Part shown: positions 27,710 to 34,854 of the stretch, in pieces
Layout of the letters: every line of letters begins with the position of its first letter
Numbering within the stretch: position 1 is the stretch's first letter
From: Caulobacter sp. SL161
GTDB lineage: Bacteria; Pseudomonadota; Alphaproteobacteria; Caulobacterales; Caulobacteraceae
DNA length: 64,000 nt
Assembly (NCBI RefSeq): GCF_026672375.1
Contig: NZ_JAPPRA010000001.1
Span: forward strand, 1,302,001 to 1,366,000
Direction of reading: 5' to 3'
Notes under the pieces: generated by a model
What the model saw: the letters and a program-made list of their open reading frames with translations, nothing else
What the model was told of the DNA's origin: nothing
Database searches by the model: none
Made by a program: the position numbers and the translations under genes

Positions 27710-28801
27710 TTAAGCCCCCGGCTTCCGCAGCCTCGGCGTCACGGTCACCTGCATCAGCCGCGCGTGGCGGATCAGGGTGAACACCGTCGGCTTGCCGATG
27801 CTGTGGTTGTCCAGCGCCCGCAGGAGGTCATCGAGGCCGGTCAGCAGCATCTCGCCGGCGGCGATCAGGAGGTCGCCTTCCTTGATGCCGGCCTTGGCCG
27901 CCGGGCCGCCGGCGTCGACATGGGCCACATAGACCGCATAGGGCTGGTGGACGCCCGTCGCGCGGGCCAGGGCCGGCGGGATCGGGGCCTGCTGGGCGAC
28001 GAGGCCGATCGAGCCGCGCCGCACATGGCCATGGGCCAGAAGCTCGCCGATCACGAACTTGGCGGTGTTGGCGGCGACCGCGAAACACAGGCCCTGGTAG
28101 CCGGCGATGATCGCCGTGGCGATGCCCACCACCTCGCCGGTCGAGCTGACCAGCGGTCCGCCGCTGTTGCCCGGATTGAGCGCCGCGTCGGTCTGGATCA
28201 GGTCTTCGATCAGCCGGCCGCGCTCGGCGCGCAGGGACCGGCCCAGCGCCGAGACGACGCCGGTGGTCACGGTGGCCTCAAAGCCCAGCGGCGCCCCGAT
28301 GGCGATGACCAGCTGGCCGCGCCGCAGCTTCTTGGAGTCGCCCAGCCGCGCTACGGGAATCTCGACAGCCTGGTCGACCTTGATCAGGGCGAGGTCGGTG
28401 TCGGGGTCGTCGCCCACGCAGCGCGCGGTCAGGCTGCGGCCCTCGGCGGTGATGACGATGAAGCGGTTGGCGCCCTGGACCACATGGCTGTTGGTCAGGA
28501 TCAATCCGCCTTCCGCGATCGCAAAGCCCGAGCCGACGCCAGACATGCGCGGGTCCGCCAGCATCGGATGGATCCGCACCACGCTGGGGCCCACATGCTC
28601 GACGGCGCGGACCACGGCGTTGGAATAGGCGTCCAGCAAGTCACCGTCGGGCAGGGCGCAATAGCCACCCTCGACCTCGACCGCCTTGCCGGTGTCGAAC
28701 ACGAATTGCGCGCCGTCCGGATAGGCTAGGATCTCGTGCCGCCGCTGAGCGGCGGGCCGCCGGGCGCGCGCGAAATGATGATACTTGCGACCCTTGAGCA
28801 T
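27710..28801 (-). CDS. HtrA-like S1C serine protease with PDZ domain, no signal peptide
   Basis: 363 residues. Trypsin-like fold with catalytic triad visible: His in LTNSHVVQ (about residue 105), Asp in DPDTDLALIK (about 135), Ser in LNPGNSGGPLV (about 211). A single PDZ domain follows (YVAHVDAGGPAAKAGIKEGD, residues about 290-360). The N-terminus (MLKGRKYHHFARARRPAAQR) is basic and has no hydrophobic stretch, unlike periplasmic DegP/DegQ, so the protein is probably cytoplasmic or needs another export path. Near-complete HtrA shape otherwise. It ends in a Lys/Arg-rich tail. A start further in would not add a signal peptide. Confidence 0.85.
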   Translation of the reverse strand: MLKGRKYHHFARARRPAAQRRHEILAYPDGAQFVFDTGKAVEVEGGYCALPDGDLLDAYSNAVVRAVEHVGPSVVRIHPMLADPRMSGVGSGFAIAEGGLILTNSHVVQGANRFIVITAEGRSLTARCVGDDPDTDLALIKVDQAVEIPVARLGDSKKLRRGQLVIAIGAPLGFEATVTTGVVSALGRSLRAERGRLIEDLIQTDAALNPGNSGGPLVSSTGEVVGIATAIIAGYQGLCFAVAANTAKFVIGELLAHGHVRRGSIGLVAQQAPIPPALARATGVHQPYAVYVAHVDAGGPAAKAGIKEGDLLIAAGEMLLTGLDDLLRALDNHSIGKPTVFTLIRHARLMQVTVTPRLRKPGA

Positions 28802-28926
28802 CCGGCCCCCAACCTAGACGTTCATCAAGGTTAACGGCTGGCGCGGCGCGAGGAAAGGGCTTCTCCCGTGGCGGGAGTGGGGGGCTTTTTTGAATCCCTC
28901 TCTCTAGGAGAGAGGGAATCCTACCC

Positions 28927-29868
28927 CTAGAACCCCGGCGCCACGATGGCCCGCGCCGCCTGCTCGTCGCGGCGGATCTGGTCGATCATCAGCTCCAGGC
29001 TGTCGAACTTCAGCTCCGGGCGCAGGAAGGCGATCAGTTGGGTCTCGATGATCTGGCCGTAGAGGTCCTCGTCGAAGTCGAACAGCCAGGTTTCCAGCCG
29101 GGTCTCGACGAGGCCCGTGGTCGGGTTGTTGCCCAGATTGGCCACGCCGGGCACCTCGCGCCCGTCGGGCAGGCGGGTGCGGGTGGCGTAGACGCCGAGT
29201 TTCGGGACCACATAGTCCTCGACCTCGACATTGGCGGTGGGAAAGCCCAGCTGGCGGCCCAGCTGCTGGCCGCGCCGGACCACGCCCTCGATGGCGAACG
29301 GACGGCCCAGGATGGCTGCGGCCTGCTCGGGCCGGCCGGCCCGCAGGGCGTCGCGCACGGCGGTCGAGGAGAACTTCTCGCCGCCCGCGCCGGCCACCGG
29401 CTCGGCGATCGAGACGCTGAAGCCGTATTCCTCGCCATAGGTCCGCAGCAGGTCGGGACTGCCGCTGCGGCCGCGCCCGAACGAGATGTCGAAGCCGGCG
29501 GCCACATGGGTGACGCCCAGCCCCTCGACCAGCACCTTCTCGACGAACTCGCGGTCGCCGTAGCTGGCCATCTCGAAGTCGAACGGCAGCAGGTAGAAGG
29601 TGTCGACCCCCAGCCCCGCGAGGGCCCGGGCCTGCTGGGCCTGGGTCATCAGCTTGAAGGCCGGCTCGCTGGGCCGGAACAGGCGGCGCGGATGCGGATC
29701 GAAGCTGATCACGCCCAGCGGGGTCTTGCCGGTAAGGGCGGCCTTCGCGGCCTGGGCGATCACCTGCTGGTGGCCGCGATGCACGCCATCGAAATTGCCG
29801 AGCGCGACGGACGCGCCACGCGCCTCAGGGGGCAGGTTCTTCCAGGCGTGAACAGTCTTCAGGGGCAT
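28927..29868 (-). CDS. ribF: bifunctional riboflavin kinase / FAD synthetase
   Basis: Makes FMN from riboflavin and then FAD. 313 residues. N-terminal adenylyltransferase domain: ALGNFDGVHRGHQQVI (about 23-38), GVISFDPHP, and FSSTAVRDALRAG (about 170). C-terminal kinase domain: GRQLGFPTANVEVEDYVVPK (about 205-225), GVYATRTRLPDG, GVANLGNNPTTG, VETRLETWLFDFDEDLYG. Its start overlaps the stop of the MaoC gene by one base (TGATG). A palindrome at about 28892-28919 lies downstream but lacks a T-run on this strand. Confidence 0.97.
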   Translation of the reverse strand: MPLKTVHAWKNLPPEARGASVALGNFDGVHRGHQQVIAQAAKAALTGKTPLGVISFDPHPRRLFRPSEPAFKLMTQAQQARALAGLGVDTFYLLPFDFEMASYGDREFVEKVLVEGLGVTHVAAGFDISFGRGRSGSPDLLRTYGEEYGFSVSIAEPVAGAGGEKFSSTAVRDALRAGRPEQAAAILGRPFAIEGVVRRGQQLGRQLGFPTANVEVEDYVVPKLGVYATRTRLPDGREVPGVANLGNNPTTGLVETRLETWLFDFDEDLYGQIIETQLIAFLRPELKFDSLELMIDQIRRDEQAARAIVAPGF

Positions 29869-30290
29869 CAGGCGGCCTTGCGGGGAACCATGACGACGGC
29901 CTCGCCGTCCGCCACCGCCTTGCCGCCCACCAGACAGGTGGTGGCGAGGGTGACGCGGGCCTTGGCTTCGTCGATTTCGGTGATGGTGGCGCGGGCGGTG
30001 ACCGCGTCGCCGATCTTGACCGGGCGCTTGAAGCGCAGCGATTGGGACAGATAGATCGCACCGGGACCGGGCAGGGTGGTGCCCAGCACCGCCGAGATAT
30101 AGCCGGCCGACAGCATGCCGTGGGCGATGCGTTCGCCGAAAGGGGTCTTGGCGGCGTAGTCGGCGTCCAGGTGGACGGGATTGTTGTCGCCCGTGACCTC
30201 GGCGAAAGCCACGATGTCGGCCTCGCCCACGGTGCGGACCAGTTCGGCCGATTGACCGACGGTCAGCTCTTCCAGGAATTTGCCCTGCAT
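29868..30290 (-). CDS. MaoC family dehydratase
   Basis: 140-residue hot-dog fold hydratase of the (R)-specific enoyl-CoA hydratase type. ATG 30290 is preceded by AGGGGAA. Active-site motif TGDNNPVHLD (about residues 33-42: Asp and His) and FGERIAHGMLSAGYIS. C-terminal FKRPVKIGDAVTARATITEI. It likely hydrates enoyl-CoA in fatty-acid or polyester metabolism, but substrate is not shown. Cotranslated with ribF (TGATG overlap). A perfect 18-bp palindrome lies about 40 bp upstream. Confidence 0.9.
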   Translation of the reverse strand: MQGKFLEELTVGQSAELVRTVGEADIVAFAEVTGDNNPVHLDADYAAKTPFGERIAHGMLSAGYISAVLGTTLPGPGAIYLSQSLRFKRPVKIGDAVTARATITEIDEAKARVTLATTCLVGGKAVADGEAVVMVPRKAA

Positions 30291-30332
30291 CACGCGTTCC
30301 CCTGCGGTTCTTATTGTGCGTTGCACACAGTG

Positions 30333-30350
30333 TAGCGTTTCAAAACGCTA
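30333..30350. promoter_or_regulatory. palindrome between the HAD and MaoC genes
   Basis: TAGCGTTT / AAACGCTA around CA, directly after the HAD stop and about 43 bp before the MaoC start, next to a small TGTGC-GTT-GCACA hairpin. It could be an operator of the MaoC-ribF unit or a weak terminator. There is no strong T-run. Confidence 0.4.
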
Positions 30351-31211
30351 TCACCACACCAGATCGCCGATGGCGTGGGTCGCGCCCACGGCCTCGGCGT
30401 CCAGCAGGGCGTGGACGGCGTCGGGAACCAGCTGGCCGTCGGGACCCACGGCCTTGTCGCCATGGATGCCCTTGGCCACGAACAGGCAGGCCAGCTTCTG
30501 GTCGTGGGCGCCCTTGACGTCGGTGATGACGCCGTCGCCGACGCAGAGAATCCGCGCGCGATCGACGGGGCGGCCCAGGAGGCGCTCGGCCTCGGCGACC
30601 GCCAGGTCGTAGATCTGGCCATAGGGCTTGCCGGCCATCACCACCTTGCCGCCCAGGCTCTCATAGAGATCGGCCAGCGAGCCGGCGCAGAAGATCAGCC
30701 GATCACCGCGCTGCACCACGCGGTCGGGATTGGCGCAGATGAACAAGAGGCCCCGCTCGGCGGCGACCTTCAGGCGGTCGCGATAATCCTCGGGGACCTC
30801 GACCTCGTCTTCGTAGAGGCCGGTGCAGGAGATGAAGTCGGCGTCCTCGCAGCCGGCGGCGACCAGGTCGATGCCCTCATAGAGCACCTCGTCGCGGGCG
30901 GGGCCGATCTTCCAGACCTTGCCTGGGGCGTTGGCCTTAAGCAGCGCGCGGGTGGCGTCGCCCGAGGTGACGAAGCCCTGCCAGGAAGCGCGCGGCACGC
31001 CCAGGGCGTCCAGCTGCGCCACCACGTCGTGCGACGGGCGCGGCGAGTTGGAGATCAGCACCACCGGGCCCTTGGTCTGCGCCCACTGGGTCAGGGCCTC
31101 GCAGGCCTCAGGGAAGCTGGCCACGCCGTTGTGGATCACGCCCCAGACGTCGCTCAGCACCACGTCATAGCGGTCGGAAAGGGCGGAAAGGCCGGGAGGG
31201 AAGTCCATCAT
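30351..31211 (-). CDS. TIGR01459-type HAD superfamily hydrolase
   Basis: 286 residues from ATG 31211 (MMDFPPGLSALSDRYDVVL). HAD IIA-type phosphatase: motif I in VVLSDVWGVIHNG (about 18-30), motif II in VVLISNSPRPS, motif III Lys in VVMAGKPYGQIYD (about 202), motif IV in ILCVGDGVITDVKGAHD (about 230). The proteins are conserved in alphaproteobacteria; substrate unknown. It lies just upstream of the MaoC-ribF pair with a palindrome between. Confidence 0.9.
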   Translation of the reverse strand: MMDFPPGLSALSDRYDVVLSDVWGVIHNGVASFPEACEALTQWAQTKGPVVLISNSPRPSHDVVAQLDALGVPRASWQGFVTSGDATRALLKANAPGKVWKIGPARDEVLYEGIDLVAAGCEDADFISCTGLYEDEVEVPEDYRDRLKVAAERGLLFICANPDRVVQRGDRLIFCAGSLADLYESLGGKVVMAGKPYGQIYDLAVAEAERLLGRPVDRARILCVGDGVITDVKGAHDQKLACLFVAKGIHGDKAVGPDGQLVPDAVHALLDAEAVGATHAIGDLVW

Positions 31212-31357
31212 GGCTCGGCGGTAGCGGTCCGGGGGCTGGGCGTCAACTTGGGCGGGGTCCTTAGCTGAGCCCTTGGCGGCAGGATTCAAGGCCCCAGCCG
31301 CACCGCTATCGAAGACCGGCGTTCCGTGACTATCCTCCCCGCCAACGGGAGGGCGTC

Positions 31358-31924
31358 ATGACGATTCTGCTTCTTGGCCTTGTGCTGTTTCTGGGAATCC
31401 ACTCGGTGCGGATCCTGGCCGCGCCCCTGCGCGACGCCCAGGTCGCGGCCAACCCCAAGCGCTGGCGCGGGCTCTATTCGCTGGTCGCCGCCGCAGGCCT
31501 TGGCCTGATCATCTGGGGCTGGATCGTCTATCGCCCCGCCGCGCCGCAGCTCTACGACCCGCCGGCCTGGGGCCGTCACGCGGCCATGCTGCTGGTGTGG
31601 CTAGCCTTCATGCTGCTGCCCGTGGCCAATGCGCCGGCCGGACGGATCAAGGCCACCGTGCGCCACCCGATGCTGCTGGGCGTGATCCTGTGGTCGGCCG
31701 GCCACCTGCTGGTCAATGGCGACCAGGCCTCGGTGCTGCTGTTCGGCGCGTTCCTGGCCTGGGCGGTCGTTGACCTCATCTCGGCCATCCGCCGCAAGGA
31801 ACCCGCCCCCGTGGTGGTCAAACCGCGCTCGGACCTGATCGGCGTGCTGGGCGGGACGGTGGCGTATCTGGTGTTCGTGTTCGGGCTGCACCGGCTGCTG
31901 TTTGGCGTTTCGCCGATGGGGTGA
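31358..31924 (+). CDS. NnrU family membrane protein
   Basis: 188 residues, five or six predicted transmembrane helices. Family features: LVLFLGIHSVRILAAPLRDA at the N-terminus, RWRGLYSLVAAAGLGLIIWG, ATVRHPMLLGVILWSAGHLL (about 105-124). NnrU family members were named from denitrification loci; no nitrogen-oxide genes are near. Likely a stand-alone envelope protein of unknown role. Confidence 0.9.
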   Translation: MTILLLGLVLFLGIHSVRILAAPLRDAQVAANPKRWRGLYSLVAAAGLGLIIWGWIVYRPAAPQLYDPPAWGRHAAMLLVWLAFMLLPVANAPAGRIKATVRHPMLLGVILWSAGHLLVNGDQASVLLFGAFLAWAVVDLISAIRRKEPAPVVVKPRSDLIGVLGGTVAYLVFVFGLHRLLFGVSPMG

Positions 31925-31979
31925 GGGGACACACACTCCCCGACCTCCCCAGTATTCGCCGGGGAGGTCGGATGAAGAC

Positions 31980-32666
31980 CTACTGAGCATCATGAAATAT
32001 CACCCCCAGCGTCCGCCGCCGCCCGGACCGCACCTCGCTGACCCCATGCCGCAGCACCCGCCGGTGCACGCCGCGCGTCCCTTCGGCTGGACGCTCCCGC
32101 ACCGCGAAGATCACCCCCTCGCCCTGGCCTAGCGGCACGACCTGGGGCGCGGACTGCTGGCGCGGGCGCTGCTCGACGATCACGAACTCGCCGCCCTCGA
32201 AGTCGCGGCCGGGTTCGTCCAGCAGGAAGGCGGCCTGCAGCGGGAAGACGTGCTCGCCATAGAGGTCCTGGTGCAGGCAGTTGTAGTCGCCGGGGCCGTA
32301 GGTCAGCAGCAGGGGTGTGGGGCGCGTCTGCCCAGCGTCGTGGCAGCGGGCCAGCATGCCCTCGAGCGTCTCGGGAAAGCGGCGCTCATCGCCGAGGCGC
32401 TGCGCCCAAGCGTTGGCGATCCCCGACAGCGGGCCATAGAGGCCCTGGCGCAGGCGCTGCACGACGTCGGGCAGGGGATAGCTGAAATACTTGTACTCGC
32501 CGCGCCCGAAGCCGTGACGGGCCATGACCACGCGGCTGCGGAAGCCCTCGTCGCGCGGATAGAGGTCGGCGACGTCGGCGCAGGTCTCAGGCTTGAGCAG
32601 GGGACCGGTCAGGGCCCAGCCGCGCGCGTCCAGCTCGGCGGCGATGCGGGTCCAGTCCAAACTCAC
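31980..32666 (-). CDS. 2OG-Fe(II) oxygenase
   Basis: 228 residues, double-stranded beta-helix dioxygenase. Iron ligands: His and Asp in NCLHQDLYGEHVFPLQ (about residues 131-146) and a distal His in GTRGVHRRVLRHGVS (about 197-211), with an Arg nearby to bind 2-oxoglutarate. The N-terminus (DARGWALTGPLLKPETC) is typical of the family's first strand. Its start overlaps the end of the stand-alone Ada domain gene (32663-32890) by 4 nt (ATGA), so both are translated together. The pairing suggests a role in alkylation damage, similar in idea to AlkB, but the sequence is not AlkB itself. Confidence 0.88.
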   Translation of the reverse strand: MSLDWTRIAAELDARGWALTGPLLKPETCADVADLYPRDEGFRSRVVMARHGFGRGEYKYFSYPLPDVVQRLRQGLYGPLSGIANAWAQRLGDERRFPETLEGMLARCHDAGQTRPTPLLLTYGPGDYNCLHQDLYGEHVFPLQAAFLLDEPGRDFEGGEFVIVEQRPRQQSAPQVVPLGQGEGVIFAVRERPAEGTRGVHRRVLRHGVSEVRSGRRRTLGVIFHDAQ

Positions 32667-32890
32667 GCAGCCACCCGGTCGGGCTTGCAGCGCAGGCAGG
32701 CGCGGAAGCCGGCGGCGCGGGCGGCCTCTCGGCTGTCATGGAAGACGACGTTCTTGCGCAGCGGCCGGCCGGGGCAGCTGGCGATGCAATAGACGCCGGT
32801 GGTGCGCACGGCCACGAAGAACGCCCCGTCGGCGGCGCGGTCGCGCGCTTCCCAGGCCGCCCAGCGGGCGTCGTCGGTGTCGTAGGTCAT
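32663..32890 (-). CDS. stand-alone Ada metal-binding (methylphosphotriester acceptor-like) domain
   Basis: 75 residues; AAAGGAG stands 7 nt before the ATG at 32890. The whole protein is one Ada N-terminal domain: AWEARDRAADGAFFVAVRTT, then GVYCIASCPGRPLRKNVVF with the first Cys pair, and FRACLRCKPD with the second. In Ada these four Cys bind zinc, one accepting methyl groups from phosphotriesters. There is no AraC HTH and no methyltransferase domain. It is cotranslated (4-nt overlap) with the 2OG-Fe(II) oxygenase. Probably a damage sensor or DNA-targeting partner. A larger open frame running upstream is antisense-like and not real. Confidence 0.85.
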   Translation of the reverse strand: MTYDTDDARWAAWEARDRAADGAFFVAVRTTGVYCIASCPGRPLRKNVVFHDSREAARAAGFRACLRCKPDRVAA

Positions 32891-32964
32891 CGAAAGGCTC
32901 CTTTCACGGGAGACCCTGCCGCCCGCGCGGGACGGCGTCATTCCGATGCTTGCTGTGTCTAGCG

Positions 32965-34233
32965 CTACCAGCCCACGGCGCGGCGACGCATCGGCGCGCG
33001 GATGAAGTCGGCGGGCGGGTCGGCCTCGGCCAGCACCGCGTCGCGGATGGCGCGCGGTTCGCCGAACAGGTGGCCCTGGCCATAGCCGATGTCGAGGTCC
33101 AGCACCTCGGCGACCTGCTTCTCGGCCTCGACCTTCTCGACGATCACCTCGATGCCGTAGCGACGGGTGAGGGCGGCGAAGTCGCTGGCGTTCAGGTCCG
33201 GCAGCGAGGTGATGACCAGCTTGCCGTCCTGCTCTTCCAGCTGGTCCAGCATCATCTGGGCGCCGACCTTGAGGAACTTCACGTCGGCGCGGGCCAGATC
33301 CTGGAAGTCGACGTCCAGGTCGGTCACCTTGTCGAGGCTGAAGCTGAAGCCGAGGCTGGCCAGGCGGGCCATGTGGCGGGCCTCGACCGGGCCGCGACGC
33401 TCGAACGCCGCCTGACCCAGCTCGAAGAACACCGCCCCGGCCAGGTCCTTGTTGCCCTGCATGAACTCGAGGAACTGCGGGAAGAAGCTCTCGTCGCCCA
33501 GGCTGGCCAGCGAGATGTTGCAGAAGATCCCGACCTTTCGGTCCTGCTTGGCCAGGCGACGGACGATCTGCACGCAGCGGAACAGCAACAGGTTGTCGAT
33601 GGCCGTCATCAGGCCCTCGGGCTCGGCCACGGCCAGATACTCGGCCGGCATCATCACGCGGCCGGTTTCGTCGCGCAGGCGCGAGAAGCTCTCGTAGAAC
33701 ACCGTACGGCGCTGGGGCAGGCTGACGATCGGCTGCAGGTAGAGGTCGACCCGGTTCTCGGCCAGGGCGTCCTGCACCACCTGCAGCATGTGGCTGGCGT
33801 GCGGGGCGCGATCGCGGGCGCTGGTCCGGGCCGAGGCGGCGGCCACCTGGTGGGTCAGCTGGTGCTCCAGCCGGTCGTTCATTTTCTGGATCAGGTCTTC
33901 CAGCTGGTGGACTTCGCTGGACAGCTCCTCGGAGCGGCGCTGGGCGTCGGCGGCGACGGTGTCGACGAGGTCGGTGACGCGGGCGTCGACCTTCTCGATC
34001 TGGTCCAGCAGGATGGCGTGGGCTTCGCGGATGGTGTCGATGTCGAGGCGCAGGGCGGCGCCCATCAGGGCCTGGGCGATCAGGCCGTGGAACGCAAAAC
34101 ACAGGCCCAGCGTGCCGATGAACGCCGAGACGCCGACAGTCGGAGTCGCTCCCGTCCTCCAGAGGAAGAGGGAGACGATCAAGGCCAGACAGAGATAAGC
34201 GCCCGTCAGGAGCGCCAGCATCAGCCTACGCAT
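32965..34233 (-). CDS. tipF: EAL domain protein TipF (flagellar positioning)
   Basis: 422 residues from ATG 34233 (MRRLMLALLTGAYLCLALIV). Two N-terminal transmembrane helices, then a coiled coil (about 70-150: AHAILLDQIEKVDARV, SSEVHQLEDLIQKMNDRL), then an EAL domain (about 185-405) starting VDLYLQPIVSLPQRR with YESFSRL instead of EAL and ending DIGYGQGHLFGEPR. This matches TipF of Caulobacter, a c-di-GMP-binding membrane protein needed for flagellum assembly at the new pole. The classic DDFGTG loop is replaced (SLDKVTDLDVD), consistent with a receptor rather than an enzyme. Identification rests on architecture and recalled family features. Confidence 0.85.
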   Translation of the reverse strand: MRRLMLALLTGAYLCLALIVSLFLWRTGATPTVGVSAFIGTLGLCFAFHGLIAQALMGAALRLDIDTIREAHAILLDQIEKVDARVTDLVDTVAADAQRRSEELSSEVHQLEDLIQKMNDRLEHQLTHQVAAASARTSARDRAPHASHMLQVVQDALAENRVDLYLQPIVSLPQRRTVFYESFSRLRDETGRVMMPAEYLAVAEPEGLMTAIDNLLLFRCVQIVRRLAKQDRKVGIFCNISLASLGDESFFPQFLEFMQGNKDLAGAVFFELGQAAFERRGPVEARHMARLASLGFSFSLDKVTDLDVDFQDLARADVKFLKVGAQMMLDQLEEQDGKLVITSLPDLNASDFAALTRRYGIEVIVEKVEAEKQVAEVLDLDIGYGQGHLFGEPRAIRDAVLAEADPPADFIRAPMRRRAVGW

Positions 34234-34389
34234 AATCCGTCCACACGAATCGTTACACGCAATCAGACCGGTCCGGGCCTGAAGAGTCGAATAGATTAAC
34301 GGCCCTGCGCCATTCCGTCCCAAGAAGCTTTGGCTCGCCAGCATAACGCACAACGTTGGGATCGCTGAATCGACACGAGCCGCTTCGAC

Positions 34390-34404
34390 TGATAATCGTT
34401 CGCA
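34390..34404. promoter_or_regulatory. Fur-box-like site upstream of feoAB
   Basis: TGATAAT-C-GTTCGCA follows the 7-1-7 Fur layout (TGATAAT-n-ATTATCA) with an imperfect right half, 127 bp before feoA. Ferrous iron uptake operons are usually Fur-controlled. Inferred from sequence and context. Confidence 0.45.
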
Positions 34405-34408
34405 ATCC

Positions 34409-34459
34409 TAGAGCGTGACGCCGAAAGTGCGAGCCGGTTTCGGCGCTAGTCACGCTCTA
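34409..34459. repeat. long palindrome 1 between tipF and feoA
   Basis: Outer arms TAGAGCGTGAC / GTCACGCTCTA and inner arms GCCGAAA / TTTCGGC, about 51 bp in all. It sits right after the Fur-box-like site. Confidence 0.8.
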
Positions 34460-34471
34460 AGTGTTTGATTT

Positions 34472-34521
34472 AGAGCCTTGTCATCGCGTCGAAACGATTT
34501 CGTTTTGACGCGCGAGGCTCT
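34472..34521. repeat. long palindrome 2 between tipF and feoA
   Basis: Outer arms AGAGCCT / AGGCTCT and inner arms CGCGTC-AAACGA-type (CGTCGAAACGA / TCGTTTTGACG), about 50 bp, ending 9 bp before the feoA ATG. It resembles palindrome 1 in its AGAGC ends, so the two may belong to one dispersed palindromic element class. Confidence 0.8.
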
Positions 34522-34530
34522 AGCGGAGCC

Positions 34531-34854
34531 ATGATGTCCGAAGCGTTCGTTTTGTCGCCTGAATTCAACCCCGCCGAGAGCGCGTCGGGCGTGCGTTCCC
34601 TGGCCAGCGCCGATCGCGGCGAGCGCGGTGTGATCGTCAAGGTCACCGGCCACAGCGGCGCGGCCGAGGCGGTGGTCGCCGAGGAGCTGGAGCGCCGCCT
34701 TCTGGAGATGGGCTTCGTCGAGGGCGCGTCGATCGAGGTGCTGCACGAGGGCCTGTTCGGCCGCGATCCGATCGCCGTGCGCGTGGACGACGCCCGCGTG
34801 GCCCTGCGTCGCCGAGAGGCCGGCGCGATCAGTGTCAAATTCGACGGACGCTAA
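34531..34854 (+). CDS. feoA: ferrous iron transport protein A
   Basis: 107 residues; ATG ATG at 34531/34534 with GGAG 5-7 nt upstream. The SH3-like FeoA domain occupies about residues 30-107: GERGVIVKVTGHSGAAEAV, EELERRLLEMGFVEGASIEV, and HEGLFGRDPIAVRVDDARVA then LRRREAGAISV. It is a cytoplasmic helper of FeoB. Somewhat longer than usual (75-85) because of a 30-residue N-terminal extension (FVLSPEFNPAESASGVRS). The end overlaps the feoB start by 23 nt. Confidence 0.93.
   Translation: MMSEAFVLSPEFNPAESASGVRSLASADRGERGVIVKVTGHSGAAEAVVAEELERRLLEMGFVEGASIEVLHEGLFGRDPIAVRVDDARVALRRREAGAISVKFDGR

Noticed and set aside
28892..28919. Palindrome downstream of ribF as terminator
   Set aside because: It has an imperfect stem and is followed by an A-run, not a T-run, on the minus strand.
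32891..34102. Minus-strand frame extending the Ada-domain ORF upstream
   Set aside because: Overlaps tipF in another frame; the ATG at 32890 with AAAGGAG is the real start.
32593..34299. 568-codon plus-strand frame across tipF
   Set aside because: Antisense to tipF and the Ada-domain gene; no start or domain.
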